Shown here: positions 49,746 to 62,261 of the stretch, in pieces
Layout of the letters: every line of letters begins with the position of its first letter
Numbering within the stretch: position 1 is the stretch's first letter
Assembly (NCBI RefSeq): GCF_000002865.3
Contig: NW_001865061.1
Coordinates: 225,386 to 289,385 of the forward strand
Reading direction: 5' to 3'
DNA: 64,000 bases
Origin: Monosiga brevicollis MX1
Lineage: Eukaryota; Opisthokonta; Choanoflagellata; Craspedida; Salpingoecidae
Translations under genes and position numbers: made by a program
Notes under the pieces: model-generated
What the model was told of the DNA's origin: nothing
What the model saw: only the letters and a program-made list of their open reading frames with translations
The model's database searches: none

Positions 49746-52253
49746 TTATGATGAGGCCGGACTGGGCATCAGGATGCTTGCAGGCCTCGACCGACGTTGA
49801 ATCAATTGAACGACGTCGGCCGGAAACCAGCCCTCGCAGCCCTGTGCGTCGCGCCCGCGCCAACGTCGATCATCTGTTGTCGTGTCCAAGACGGTCACGG
49901 TGGCACCGGCATGCAGGGTCAGCTCGTCAGGGCAAGTGGCCCTGTAGTCGCGCTCCACCAAACCAGGCTTTGGAGCTGAGCGTGGAGTGCGCGAGTTTTG
50001 GTGGTCACTCCCAGTCGAGGCGCGATGACCATCGGCGAGGGTCCCGTCTGCGGGTGATGGTGGCACAGGTCGCTTGTTCTGAGGTATCTTGTTGCGACGC
50101 TGTACGGGATCCACCTCTGGTGCATGGGTGGATTGCGACAACGGCTGCCGCTGCTCAAGTTCGGGTTCAGGGCCGCTTCGGCGCTCACGGGGTTTGTGCG
50201 GGCTGGCTGCTTTCCGCGAGTTTGACTGACCATTTGACTGATGACGTACAAACAACCCAAAGACTCCGCGTCTCTTGCGGTGTGGCTTTTTGCGAATGGA
50301 AGAAGATCGTTCGGGTACCACGGGAGGAAGCACGTCGCTGGGCGCAACGGATCGGGGCGGAGGCAAAGTGGGTGGCTGGTCCGTTCGCGCTGCTGGCAAA
50401 CTTGGGCACCGCTGGTTGTCGGCCGTTGAATTTGATGCCATGGCAGAGCCCGAGGCACGGTGCTCAGACGGTTGGGCCTCGTCAATGCCTCGAGGTGCAG
50501 CCGCCGTTGCAGGAGTCAGCTGGGTCGAGGACTTGCGGCGACTGGCCGAGGCTGATGACGAGCGACGTCGGCGGTACGGCTTTTGATCGCGCGGGGGCGG
50601 CGGGGCCTTGCGGTTGGGACGCGGGGCAGGGAGGGCCAGTGATTCGTAGAGGTTGGTTCCGCTGGTGCGTTTGTGATTGCTGTGCTTGATCGGTAGCTCA
50701 TGATTCGAAGCACCGTGGGCGAGGGTGCTGGCGATGGCAGGTGGGGCACGGACGCTGTTGCCTTCAAGCATGGAGTGTAAGAATTGGGCCTCGTGCGGGC
50801 TGAGGCGACGGATGTAGTGGGAGGGAAATAAGCCCGAGGATTCGCGGGTTTCCCCAAAGCGGTAGCCCTCCCACCAGGGGTTCTCAAGATCCGCCTGCAG
50901 GAGGACAATCACGTCGCCTTTACAAAAGGCAAGCTCATCGGCCTCTTCAGCATCGCAGTCAAACTCTGCAATCACGCAGTGGCGACGCACGTCTGCCTGC
51001 GTCTTGAGCACGACGCCTCGCTCGTCAGTCACGGCCGGGGCCGGGGCTTGCTTGCCCTTGTGCAGCGCGTCTTGAGGGTCCACGTAGAGCAACGGTCGTT
51101 CCTGCGGCAGCGGGGCTCGGCCCCGTTTAGGTGAGCCGGGAGCTTCCATGCTCGAGGAAGGCGTGGTTTCCGTGTTCATCACGGCGGCCGGGGTCTTCAC
51201 CGGAGCAGCTTGCACATTGCCTTGGGCAGCTTGACTATGGATCGAATCAGCCAGCGTATCAACAGCCGCGGCGGGAGTGCTAGCTGAAGTGGCCGGGGAG
51301 GAGCTGGCGTTTGTTAAAGGGCGGACTGTCGACGCGGCCAGAGGCTCCGGTATTGTGGGTTCCGGGTCAGTAGCAGCGGCTTGGTTTTGGTGAGTTTGAA
51401 CCACGGCCGTCACCGAATTCGGTTCAGACGATTGCAGAGCCAGATCGTATAGCGAGAGGGCTTGTTGTGACAGCTGGCGCCCGGGCTGTGGCCTCTGGAC
51501 TGTGTCGTCCGCCTCGACTGGCGGTGACACTGGCGCTGCAGACCCTGAATTGGCGTCGGGACTCGCTTGACTCGTGGAGGAGCGCTTTGAGGCAATGCCC
51601 GAGACGGACTTCCAGTGCATGCCTTGTGCTTCGGCTTCGTCGGCATTGAGATTGTCTGTCTCGGCAAAGAGATCGGCAGACCCTTGAGCGGATAAGGTCG
51701 AGGGTGCCGCCTGGCCGGCGTCAATCGAATTTACAATTTGGGCATTGTCCTTGCCCGCAAGCGCGTCGGGTACAACGTTAACCTCGTGGTCGTTGGTCAT
51801 GCCTTCTTCCTCGTCAGAGTCGGGTTCCGTGTCCTTTGCATCTCCAGCGGCACCGCTGTGGTCGAGCACAGAAGGATCATAGGAAGTATAGTTGGAGGGC
51901 ACCCAACCCAGGCAGGCACCGTATTCGGCAGAAAGGCGAGGCCGGGCTTCTTCAAGGAGCTTGACGTGCGCTGCGCGAATCACAAGGATCCAGCCGTCAT
52001 CGCAGGCATGCACGAAATGGATGGGCTCGCCTCGAGTCAGGCTGAGTTCATCGTCATGCGCGGCCTCATACGAGAACAGCGCCTCAATCGGCTCTAGATG
52101 TAAGCACGCGTTGGTCATGCGGCCACTTGGTATCGGCAGGTGCAAGGCAAGTGGGGCGAGGTACGGGAGATCAAAGCAGTGCCGATGGTGCGTACCTGGT
52201 TTGGCGTGCCATCCTTCGGCTGGCGTGGCCAGTCGCGGCTCGGCATGGTTCAT
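49746..52253 (-). CDS. Adaptor protein with three SH3 domains
   Basis: One open frame of 835 residues from 52253; a shorter start at 52118 (MTNACLHLEPIEALFSYEAA) puts the first SH3 domain near the N-terminus and may be the real one. SH3-1 (about 57-125) has ALFSYEAAHDDELSL and GWVPSNYTSY, with an insert before the last strand. SH3-2 (about 425-490) has AEFDCDAEEADELAFCKGD, WWEGYRFGE and GLFPSHYIRRL. SH3-3 (about 770-820) has ERDYRATCPDELTLHAGATV, RRWRGRD and GWFPADVVQLI. Linkers are disordered, Pro/Ser/Arg-rich, with PxxP ligands of their own such as APRPNRKAPPPPR. It is probably a cytoplasmic scaffold for Pro-rich partners. No animal ortholog is recognised. It is head to head with the SHANK gene. 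Confidence 0.87.
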   Translation of the reverse strand: MNHAEPRLATPAEGWHAKPGTHHRHCFDLPYLAPLALHLPIPSGRMTNACLHLEPIEALFSYEAAHDDELSLTRGEPIHFVHACDDGWILVIRAAHVKLLEEARPRLSAEYGACLGWVPSNYTSYDPSVLDHSGAAGDAKDTEPDSDEEEGMTNDHEVNVVPDALAGKDNAQIVNSIDAGQAAPSTLSAQGSADLFAETDNLNADEAEAQGMHWKSVSGIASKRSSTSQASPDANSGSAAPVSPPVEADDTVQRPQPGRQLSQQALSLYDLALQSSEPNSVTAVVQTHQNQAAATDPEPTIPEPLAASTVRPLTNASSSPATSASTPAAAVDTLADSIHSQAAQGNVQAAPVKTPAAVMNTETTPSSSMEAPGSPKRGRAPLPQERPLLYVDPQDALHKGKQAPAPAVTDERGVVLKTQADVRRHCVIAEFDCDAEEADELAFCKGDVIVLLQADLENPWWEGYRFGETRESSGLFPSHYIRRLSPHEAQFLHSMLEGNSVRAPPAIASTLAHGASNHELPIKHSNHKRTSGTNLYESLALPAPRPNRKAPPPPRDQKPYRRRRSSSASASRRKSSTQLTPATAAAPRGIDEAQPSEHRASGSAMASNSTADNQRCPSLPAARTDQPPTLPPPRSVAPSDVLPPVVPERSSSIRKKPHRKRRGVFGLFVRHQSNGQSNSRKAASPHKPRERRSGPEPELEQRQPLSQSTHAPEVDPVQRRNKIPQNKRPVPPSPADGTLADGHRASTGSDHQNSRTPRSAPKPGLVERDYRATCPDELTLHAGATVTVLDTTTDDRRWRGRDAQGCEGWFPADVVQLIQRRSRPASILMPSPASS

Positions 52254-53606
52254 GGCGATGCGTTTTGCCAGGAGGCGATGTCACTGGGAAGAAGAAAAGG
52301 AAGACGCCTGGCTGCAGCCGCGTCAAGTCGTTGCCCACACCACTCAGGGTGCCTTGCCAAGCCAATGGGCTGTCGTGGAATGTCGCGTATGATCAAACGA
52401 GTCAGCACCGGCGGTCAAGATGACGGCGCCGACGACAACAACAAATGTCCACTCCGGCGGTGTCCTTGAACCAAAACTCCAACAGTTACGGGTGCGTCGG
52501 ATTAATTTGGCAGCGCAGCCGCCAATACACGGAGGAAGAAATGCACCACCCGGGACACGGGATACTCCTTCTTACAGAGGCCACACCAGCTTGCCGGTGG
52601 TTTACTCAAAGTCTTGGCCCGACAATGTGTCCCTTCCTCCCTTTCCTCGCATAGCTCAACACTGGCATGCCAAGACCGACTGTCATGACAAGCGTGTGCG
52701 GCAACGAGGTACACTCTAGAGAGAGAGAGAGGACACACACACTCATGGTGCATGGTGTGCAGCAGAACGGAACGTCGGTGCGCGAGAGAGAGAGAAGAGA
52801 GAGAAAAATTCCGACTTGTCCGCAGTTTTTTGCCCGCTGCTTATGCCGAGTCTCTTCCAGTCTCCGCTGAGATTCTTTCGGACTTGTCAGCAGAAAATGG
52901 CGAGTCTCGCTGGTTCCCGGGCAGACTCGGAGACTCGGCCTGATGTCAGATGAAACATCTGGGCGTTCTTAGGTTGCACAACTGCTTTCGTCTCTCTGTT
53001 TTGTGCTGGCACTTTACATGTATCTCTGCAGGCTTACCATTTTGTAAGGCTGGAACTTGATTCATCCGACTCTGGGCGGTTATACCTCTGACATCATCGC
53101 GGTCTCGCTCCCATTCTCTTTTGCGCGCTGCCCGCAAGTTGACTGACGGCACAGCAGTGCGTATGCCGACATCAGCCACTGCCGCTGTCGCAGCAGGCAG
53201 CAACCGCCACAACCGCAGCAGCAGGCAACGGCAGGGCAACGGCAGCAACAACAGCAACAGCAACCAAAACTATAGCAGCAGCACGTAGGGAGGCAACACG
53301 CTTCTTTGTAACAGAAGCGCAAGGCGCGTCTGCGGAGCGGACCGTCCGCTCATATCAGCGCCCGGCCGCGTTCTCCAGGGATCGTCACTGTTGAGTGCAT
53401 AGGCGCGCTCGCACTTGCATACACTCAAAGGCACGGCTTTGATGTGCATCAATCCAAGTTTTGAGACCACCAGACAATCTGTGACTGTGCACAAGGAGGG
53501 AGGAGCCCCGCCATCCCACTGCGCACGGGCTCCTCCTCATCCTGCTTGAAGCGAGCATCGCGGAGTTGATTTCGCCGGCCTTCCGGGCGAAAGCACAGCC
53601 CAGCAG
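52254..53606. promoter_or_regulatory. Upstream region between SH3 protein and SHANK
   Basis: About 1.35 kb between divergent starts. It contains short (GA)n runs at 52721-52731 and 52782-52805 and CAG/CAA trinucleotide repeats at 53200-53285. I see no supported gene. Confidence 0.4.
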
Positions 53607-56600
53607 ATGGCCCAGCCACAAACCAGCTCGGCCACGGGCTCGCCCATGCGCCTGGCCGATGCCATCCCCCAAGCCTCGGCCTCGGCCGTAGCCGCCGCCC
53701 TCACCAATGACGACACCATACTTTGTCGTGTGAGCATCCCCGAACAAGAGCTTCAAAAGTGTCTTGTGTTCGACAAGACAGAAACTGTTTGGACAGCCAA
53801 GCAGCTTGTCCTCAACAAATTGGCCAAGGTGCCCTTTGCCTGTCTCAGCCATGTTCCTCCACCGCGCGCCAACGTTTCATACGAGCGCCTCGCTCATCTG
53901 GTTCTGGCATTAGGACATTCCCGGCAATATCAATTATGGCCTCTACCTGCCTCCGGCCAACGGCCGAGCGGGCAAGTATCTGAGCGAGGAACGCCTCTTG
54001 GGGGATTATGGCCTTGCTGGCCCCGTGTCAGAGTTGCAGGTTGGTGACCGCGTCAAGGCCTCCTGTTGGACTCAGGCAGGCTATCCTGCCGGTTTACCCA
54101 CTTCGTCTTGTTGGCCCTCATGTCCATCCACTCGCTTCCCTTGAATGTCAGTTCAAATTGAAGCGTCGCATCTACCTTTCCCTGCCCACCACCAGCAAGA
54201 GCCTGGCCAAACTTCACTCGCGCGCCAACGTTCGCAAGGTGTGCAAAGCGTCCAGTGTCCCCTGCCGCTTGTGAGCCAGACTTTCTTCCTGATACCTTCC
54301 ACCTCGCCTTCTGCATTGCCCTTTCTTCACTTTTGCGCTAGTTTTTCGATGCCGTTGTAAAGCACAACTACGAGCGTGTCACAAATATGCTGGTTAAAGT
54401 GCGTCCATGCCCACAGCCGTTGGCCCTGAACTTTGTTCAAAACGTTCTGGTCTCACTGCCTCACCCCTTTCTGTCTGGCCACTGTGCCAAACATCATACC
54501 ACCGACCACAGGGCATTGATCCGAACATGGTGGACGATGAGAGTGGAGAAACACCTCTGACCATTGCAGCCAAAGGCGACGACGTTGACATGCTCGTCAT
54601 TCTTTACAACGGCGGTGCTCACCTTGACTTTCGGTCCCGCGATGGCCTCACCCCATTGCACAAGGCTGCGACCCGTGGCATGTTCAAATTTGTCGAGAAG
54701 CTCTTTGGTCTTGGCGGCTCACCTGACATGCGCGATAAAGATGGTACGGTTGTTGTAGCTGCGCCCTGGTCTTGAATAAGAGGGTACCATCGGTCTCTCC
54801 TCTTATCATGTGCTCATTATGTCACTCCCTCAACCTGTTCCAGGATTGACTGCCCTTTACCACTGTGCGATGACGGGCGGAGGCAGCAATCAAGTCCGCG
54901 CTGCCCAGCTGTTGCTCAAGTTTCGCTGTGAGGTTGGGCTCGTGGACCATCAAGGCTGGACAGAACTCCATCAAGCCGCCCGCTTTGGCCACGAGGCCCA
55001 CATGGAACTGCTGCTCATGTACAAGGCCGACATCAATGCCATCAACACCACGGGCAATACCCCTTTACATGTTTGTGCGACCTGGGACCAAGGCAAAGCT
55101 GCCGTCGTTCTCCTACGCCGAGGCGCCAACCCACGCCTCAAGAATCGCGCCGGTGAAACCCCTGCAGACGTGGCCATGAAAGCCGGTTCAGCCAATGTAC
55201 GTGCCTTTCCTTTTTTTTTTTTTTTTTTTTTTTTTTTTCCTTTTTTCCCATGTAGTTCCGCTTGCCTCGATCGACTTTTTTTTTTTTTTTTCCACCGTTT
55301 CGAGGCGTGTTTTATTTGGTGGCTTATAGCAGCCTCTTTGCCTCAATCGTACTGACATGTTTGATCCACGACCACCGTCTTGTGCACAGTTTGCCAAGGC
55401 CTGTCGCAGTTTTGATGCCAATAGCATCTCTCGCTACGCCGCAGAGCCCGTGTACATGGTTCCGACAGTGGCCACGCCCCGCACAAAGCGAACTGTGGAC
55501 GCCAAGCGTTTTCATGCCTCTGGATCGGTGCCCGAGCTTGATCAAGGAGATGTGCGAGCTCGCCAGCTCCGCGAGCAGGACAAAACGCCGCAGCGCAATG
55601 GCCGTGCCCCCGAGGGCAAGATGGACCTCATTATCATGCGCGGAGACAAAGGCTTTGGCTTTCGACTCAGTGGTGCTACGCATAGGTATTTTCGTTTCAG
55701 GGATCGCCATCTTGATTTGTCTTGGGCGCTGGCCCGTGCTTGCCCAAAATACCATGCCCTCGTTCGTCTCACCACTTACAACCTCTTTTATGGCAGTGCC
55801 GCTGAGCAAACGGCTCAGGGCCAATGGGTGCGCAACGTGGACCCAGATGGCCAAGCCGCCCGGGCCGGTAGGTCTCTGCGCGCCGAAATTGCGCTTGCGC
55901 CAACCTGCGCCTCTCACCGGCCGGCCGTGTTGCATTTTGATCCCAGGCCTTCAGGCCGGTGACCGCCTTCTGGAGCTCAATGGCGTCGACGTGTCCTTCT
56001 GGAGTCACCGCAAGGTGTGCGCATTTGTATTCGAGATATTTGATCTCGTCCCTTTCGTTTCATGTTCGCCTGGCCATGTGTGCCGTCAAGGCGGCAACCG
56101 CCTTTCCCTTGTCATCCCATCACGTAAGCTCGTCAATCTTGTCATTCTGACTGTTGTCTCTACCTTTGCAATATTAGGTGGTTGATGAGATCAAACGCAG
56201 TGGAGACGTGGTGGCCTTTCGCATCGCTCGGCGCCTCTCTCCTGGGCCTGACGGTGCATTTTCTAGCCTGAACGGGTCACCAGCCCAAACTTCTCCTCGG
56301 CCGCCCATGGAGACCGTCAAGCCCCCTGCCTCGGCCTTGCTGCAGTCCGCCCTCGAGGCACGCCAGCGTTCGGAAACTGCTCCAGCACAGAGTCTGGGCA
56401 AGCACCGCCCCTTTCAACGCCCTGCACCACTCGACATCAACACGCCGGTCCACACACCGCCCGCGCCGCCCGCGCCGCCCTCGCTAGCCTCCATCCTCAA
56501 CCAAGCCCCACCCCCAGCTCACCCATCAGCCACAACCTCTTCGGGACAAGCTACTGTTGACGGTGAGCCTTCATCGACGATGAAAACGTTTCCAACTCCT

Positions 56601-59600
56601 CCGAGTACTCCGACCCGCAATCAGCCCCCGTCACCACCCGCACGGCGGTCTTCACTGAGCCGACCAGGCAGTGCCGCTGATCTGACTCCCTTTGCACCAC
56701 CTGTCGCTGCGTTCACTGCCCAAACACCACCGCGCGGCGTTCAACCTAAGGTGCAGCGACCACTTGGTGCGGCTCCACCTCCACCCCCACCCGTACCTTC
56801 GGCGCAGGCACTCGCCAGTGCCGGTAACGCTCGCCACGTTCCACCTGCACCGGTTCTTCAAGGCGGCCGAAGTGCAGGCCCGAGCCCCGGTCCAGGGTCT
56901 CAACCTCCTCCAATGGGATCCATCCTTGCGGGGCTAGCAAACGTCAAGCTCCGGTCTGCTCCCTCCACGCCCCGTCCTTTGGTGGGCGCTGCGGGTGCGC
57001 GCGAGGACGGTGCCCTACCTGAGTTTCTGCGTGGACTGCACGATGTCAAGCTCAAGCCCACGCCGAAGCGCCCTCTAGACGACAAAGAGCCCGAGTCTGA
57101 AGTGCTTTCCTCCGGGACTGAAGGCGGCACAAGCCTCGGTGACTCAACCCAGACCGCAGCTGAGCGCATGGGAATATCATTGCGAAAGACCAATTCTCGT
57201 CTCTCGGGTATCCGCCGCGAACGCTCCAATTCCATTGGTGACGCGCCTAGCCGCCAGGCCAGCATCAAGGCCGCAACATCGGCTGCGGTTGCCACCTCCC
57301 CCGCTGCCACCGCCACCTTCCGACGTGGCGATACCATGGATCGGCCTGAGGACGATTCGCCACCCCCTCGGCCTCGCGCCAATACGCTCAATTCGATGCA
57401 GCTGGCCGCGTCTCTACGCAAGCCCCCGCCGGTAGCAGCCTTGCCACATCAAAGCAATGATCATCTCAGCAATAGTTCACTGGACTCGGATATGGACACG
57501 ACTGATGACGAAGGGGACGATGCCCCACCCCCGCCTCCCAAACCCGCCAATATTCAAGACCTGCTCCAGCGTCTTAAAGACGACTCTGCTGCTCCAGCTC
57601 ACATTACGCAGCATCGCCAACAACAGGAACAACTGACGAGCCCGCCTTTGAACGGTTCTCCCGAGGCGCCTGCAGGATCTACTCCAGGCATCGCTGAACC
57701 CAAGTCCAGCAGTCCAGTCATGATGGCCGGTGTTCCACGACGCGCCACCATGCCCGCTCTACCAGGCAGCTCGACCCGCGACTCGCGAGAGATTGTAGCA
57801 GGTCCCGTCACAGTGCCCACTCCGCAAACCACTTCAAATGCTGGCTCAAACCAGCCATCCACAGTCGCTGTAGCACGCCCCCCACCGGTACAACCCAAGC
57901 CCAAGGCCGTAGGTCCTTCAGCTGGCCCCGCAGGAGCGCCGCCAGCCGTGCCGACCAAGCCCAAGCCTGCCCTTGCTACCTCTGACAGCGTTGTCCCGGC
58001 GTCTGCTCAGTCTGACAAGCAAGAAGGACCATCCTCGCCTGTAAAGACCGGGAACGTGTCGAAGCCCAGTGCTGCACGCCGCGAGATTGATTTTGCTCTC
58101 GACTTTGCGCTGCCGCCACCACCGCTTCTGGACGACTTTGCCGGTAGCGACGATCAAGTGGATGCCCCAGGTTTGCACAGTGCTCAAACCCCCTTTCTTT
58201 TTCTTTTTTTTTTTTCCCCTTTTCGTTCCCTCTCCAGCCTGCTTCCCTCCTTCCCCCACACATCTTACCGCCTCTTGGAATCAAGTGCGCTTCTCACGCT
58301 ACATTTCGGGGTTGTATCAATGCCGGCCTGGACGGGCATAGACGATGGCGATTTCTTCATCCCCCCACCACCGGTACTCGATTTTGAGCCGGCAACACCC
58401 GACTCTGGGCCCATTACGATGCAGGTACGTCAGAGTTTCAGCATGTGTACTGATGCAGGCTGGGGAGCTGGCTCAATACGCCGCAATACCTTTGCTGCTG
58501 CCTTCTCTCTCATAGCTCCCACCACCGCCCGAGGCGTTCTTTGAGTTGCAAGGCTCGGACTCGTCATCGGCTGAGTCACCAGCTCAAGCACCTCAACCAC
58601 CACCGGCGACGGATTCCCCGCCTCGCGCTTGGGTCCATGCACCGCCTGCAGACTCAACTCCGCCAACGTCACTGCCGGCAGATAATGTGGAGAGCGATGA
58701 TCTAGGACCAGCTCCACCTCTTCCGACAGAGGAGGCACCGGCCGCTACCATGGTTATGGCTGATTTGGCCAAACTCTTGGATCCGCGTTCATCACGCTCA
58801 ACAGTCGCTTCAACTTCCAGCTCAGAAGTGAGCGATCTTGTGCCCGCAACGCGTCCCCACCGGTCTGCTCCCCCTCCACCAAAAGGCCGCTCCCCACAAG
58901 TCAGCCACGTCACCCCAGAATGCGATCTGGTAGCCATCAGTGCTCGCGTCATCTATGCCTACGAGGTACTTGCTGCGCTTTTATGCGCCTGAACCATTTC
59001 CTGGCACACCGTAATAACACCCTGCAGCTCGCTTCTGCTCTCGCCTTGGTGTGCCTGTGTTCACGTTTGTGCGTTCTCGTTTGGCCAGGCTCAGTTTGAA
59101 GATGAGTTGCAACTGGAACCCGGATCCATTGTCACCTTGCTTGAGACGCCCGATGGAGGGTGGTGGCGAGGAAAGCACAAAGGTGGTGAGGGCTGGTTTC
59201 CATCCAATTACGTGCGTCCAAACACGATGCAGGCTGAGCCGACGTCGCGGGCGCAAGCACGACTAAGCCAACCGCTCTTCTCTCCGGCACCTCTGAGTAC
59301 TGGCGTTCCTGCTGCTGGCCCCAATGCTTCACAAAACAGTACGGCTAGAGCCAGTGCCGCAGGCAGCAGTGGAACGGCATCACGCACCATGTCCCCCACC
59401 TTTCGCGGCGGTGGGCCAGCCACCTCTTCTGCAGTTGCTGTATCGCGAGACTCGGACCCCCATCCCTCAGGGTTGCCGTTGCCAGCCAACACTTGGTCCG
59501 CTGAGCAAGTTGGTCAGTTTCTCACTTGGTTGCAGCTTGAGCAATACGTCTCAAGCTTTGTTGAGAATGATATCACCGGGGAGCAGCTGCTCGATCTGGA

Positions 59601-59698
59601 AAAGGATGACCTGAAGGAACTGGAGGTCACGGCGCTAGGCCACCGCAAGCGGCTTATTAAAGCAGTGGCTGCGCTGCAGCCCTATTCCGACGCCTAAG
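53607..59698 (+). CDS. SHANK: SHANK-family scaffold (SPN-ANK-PDZ-Pro-rich-SH3-SAM)
   Basis: Thirteen exons (53607-53828, 53914-54039, 54152-54238, 54342-54398, 54512-54743, 54844-55196, 55390-55685, 55797-55867, 55947-56014, 56178-58170, 58342-58424, 58516-58965, 59099-59698) join in phase to 1545 residues. The N-terminal SPN fold has NINYGLYLPPANGRAGKYLS and FKLKRRIYLS, matching SHANK1-3 (NYGLFQPPSRGRAGKFL). Ankyrin repeats (about 165-355) include NGGAHLDFRSRDGLTPLHKA. The PDZ domain (about 435-530) carries GFGFRLSG and AGLQAGDRLLELNGVDV. A long Pro-rich region (540-1330) precedes an SH3 domain (ISARVIYAYEAQFEDELQLE, WWRGKHKGGEGWFPSNYV) and a C-terminal SAM domain (WSAEQVGQFLTWLQLEQYVS). In animals SHANK proteins organise postsynaptic scaffolds. 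Here SH3 sits after PDZ, unlike animals. Intron T-runs are at 55209-55238, 55275-55291 and 58203-58215. Confidence 0.94.
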
Positions 59699-59975
59699 AC
59701 AGCGCCTGTGGATAATTGCCATGCAATTCTGTGCCCCTAACGGCATCATTTGTCTTTTTAAAGATATTATTCTGCAACGCCTCACGAGACGGCCATCTTT
59801 TTTTTTTTTTTTTTTTTTGTGCGTGCGTGTGTGTGTTTATGTGTGGAAAGCTAATTCCTTTGGAAATTTTAATTGAACCATGCTACTCTCAGCTGTCGCC
59901 AACACACGCAGATCAGACAGGGCTGGTGGAGTCGAGGCAATACGTCATGAAATGCGTGAGTGGTCAGGTGGTAGC
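59699..59975. other. Convergent 3' flanks of SHANK and SETD6
   Basis: A 277-bp interval between converging stops with a poly(T) run at 59797-59818 followed by a short (GTGC/GT)n stretch. I see no gene in it. Confidence 0.6.
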
Positions 59976-61921
59976 CTACTCAAGGGCAATCTGTCGCCAA
60001 GAGGTCAAGACGGCTGAGTCGTCACGCAGCAGCTGGGACACACCCAGGACTTTGGATGATGGATTGGACGCCAAAGCTGCCAGCCGTGCTTGGTTTGCGT
60101 CAATCTTTTCCTGCATCATCTCGAGCACAGCCCCCAATGCTTCCAGTGGCAACTTGCGGAGGACGGGATCCTCCTGGACCTTGAGATAGTTGGTAAAGCA
60201 AGTGGCGTCACGACCAAGGTGCCCACTTGCCGCAGAGGCCTGGGTGCCTTCGCCTTCACCTTCTTCCTCATCGTCATCTTCTTCGTCTGAGCCATAGCCC
60301 TCGGCTGTGTAAGCAGCCTCCTCCAAAGCATCCATCTGCTCGGGCCGGGCAACAAGAATGCTGATGGCACGCAAAAAGTTGCGATTGTGATCTTGCATGT
60401 CCTCGAGCACGATGCGGCCAAGCGCACAGTAGGCGGGAGGACCTGCTCAACAAGAAGAACAGGTGTGTGAGAAGTGGGGTACAGAGAGAGAGAGAGAGAA
60501 AGAGAGAGATCCAGCAATGTAGCGTGGCGTTGGAGTGCGAAACCAACCGGAAGCAAAGCCTCGTTCGAGGAGTAGATCCAACTTGCGCTCAACGGCCGCG
60601 TCGTCAAGAACGCCCTCAAAAGACGGACGCAGCGCAGCCACCAGCTCCTCAACGGGTAAGATAGACTCATCAAAGGGCGTCCCGGTGGGCTCCACAAAGC
60701 CGTGCTTTTGCAGCAATTGTTGGTTGTCCAATGAGCCATAGGTGTTGAAAATCTGCGGCAACCAGGTGTTATGGAGAAGCAAGACGTTATCATCGCAAAT
60801 TGGCCCCGTGCTGGTGCAAGATTCCAGGAGCCCCCCTCTGAGATATGAAGCACTTGCCTCGGCACCGGCAGGGATGGATGCCGCGGCGCACATCTGAAAG
60901 AGCGGGACACGTCAACAAAAACAAACGGATGAGTGGTCAGCAGTGGCTGACCAAGGAGCAAAGCCTGCTCATGTGATCGATCGCCGACCTGAAGAGCGTC
61001 CTTGGCGTAATAAAGCTTGGCGTTGCATTTGCCCGTGACATGGTTCAGAATATCGGCGACGGGCACCATGCACACCTCACCCGTGGTGTCATCCGTGAAG
61101 CTGTAGGCCATGACCACAGCGGCAAAGGCCATGAAGTTGCGACGCAGGTCCTCATCTGTGGTTGCAGAGCCAAAATCAGCACATGCGCCCTTGAACAAGA
61201 GCTCAATCACGCAACTCAAAAGGTCAGATTGACATTCATCACGGGCACAAGAAAATGACAAACCTGACAGCTCTGCAAGAGCAGGAAACGCATGGCGGCG
61301 CAAGAAGGGAAGAGCCAGCTCTTGAAAATGAGAGTTGATCATCTCAAGGTCATTCTCAACGTCCTGCGCAAGACGTAAGCCAGCCAGAAGCTGATCGCGC
61401 TCGGCGCTGGTCCACAACATGGGATGAGCAAGCGTTGTGTGATCGGGCAAAAAGTCGAGATAGGGTCGAAAGCGGGACGCGGGGTCCGTGTTCTCCACCA
61501 TCATGGCACAAACAAGCTGAGTCCACTGGCGAGGATCTCCATCGCCATCCTCGGGTTCGTCCTCCTCCTCAGCCCAGGCCGCGGCCATTTCTGACAGCTG
61601 TTGATTGATCTGGGAGTTGTTCACGGTGATCAAGGCTATGGATGCCAGGCATGTCGGGAGCACACGGCACATGTTCATTGGCCCATCATCAGCGCGGCTG
61701 AGGCAAGATCGGTCGTTTCCAAGGCAAGCCGGGTTGTAACAAGAAGAAACGGGCCTACCGCTGCGTGGAATCTCAAAAAGAACGTCTCCTTCGGCCAGCG
61801 AGGTGGCAGCTACCATGCCAAACCCGTGCACCACGTCATCCGCGGTCACCTTGACGTTGGGGCTGATCGTAATGTTCATGGAAGTGCACCTGCCGCCCCA
61901 GCGCTGCGTGAGACCAGGCAT
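59976..61921 (-). CDS. SETD6: SETD6-type SET-domain lysine methyltransferase
   Basis: Several exons on the minus strand end at TAG 59976-59978. Family blocks in order: ITISPNVKVTADDVVHGFGM and AEGDVLFEIPRSG (SET-N), RFRPYLDFLPDHTTLAHPML, DVENDLEMINSHFQELALPF (SET-I), VVMAYSFTDDTTGEVCMVPV and ADILNHVTGKCNAKL (SET-C; the DxLNH motif closes the cofactor site), then IFNTYGSLDNQQLLQKHGFV (equivalent of the EIFNTYG segment) and a Rubisco-LSMT-type substrate-binding domain. Human SETD6 is the best match (VMVPAADILNHLANHNANLE and [20 protein letters not shown]). It monomethylates lysines of RelA and other proteins; substrates here are unknown. An acidic run (DDDEEEGEGEG, about 60255-60285) is specific to this copy. 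The start could also be the internal Met at 61879. Confidence 0.88.
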
Positions 61922-62261
61922 GCGTGCGCGCCAACCTCTGTCCCTGGACCATGGTCACATCCAGCCAGTGAGAAGAGCAGCACATCCTCACCATGACAAA
62001 AACTTGTCCATCCGCGCCTGCGCAGGTCGAGCCAGCAGCTTGGCTTGCTTGGCTTCCGGCTCCATGGCTGCCGTCTTGACACGAAATTTGAGAAAAAAAA
62101 ATTCGATTTTCAATGAAAATTTCGCGCAATTCTGGGAACAAATTCGCACTTGTTGAAGGGTATGGAGAGGTTGATGCGGATTCTATAGTGTTGTTTAGCT
62201 TAATTTTAGAATTGATTTTAAAAGATGTTGCAGACCGTCCATGGCCATGTGGTTGGCGGTA
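61922..62261. other. Flank between SETD6 and the EF-hand-like gene
   Basis: About 340 bp upstream of SETD6 with an A/T-rich segment at 62085-62225. It must hold the SETD6 promoter. Nothing else is recognisable. Confidence 0.5.

Noticed and set aside
53080-53322. Cys/Leu-rich frame on the minus strand upstream of SHANK
   Set aside because: It is produced by CAG/CAA trinucleotide repeats on the other strand, with no family features.
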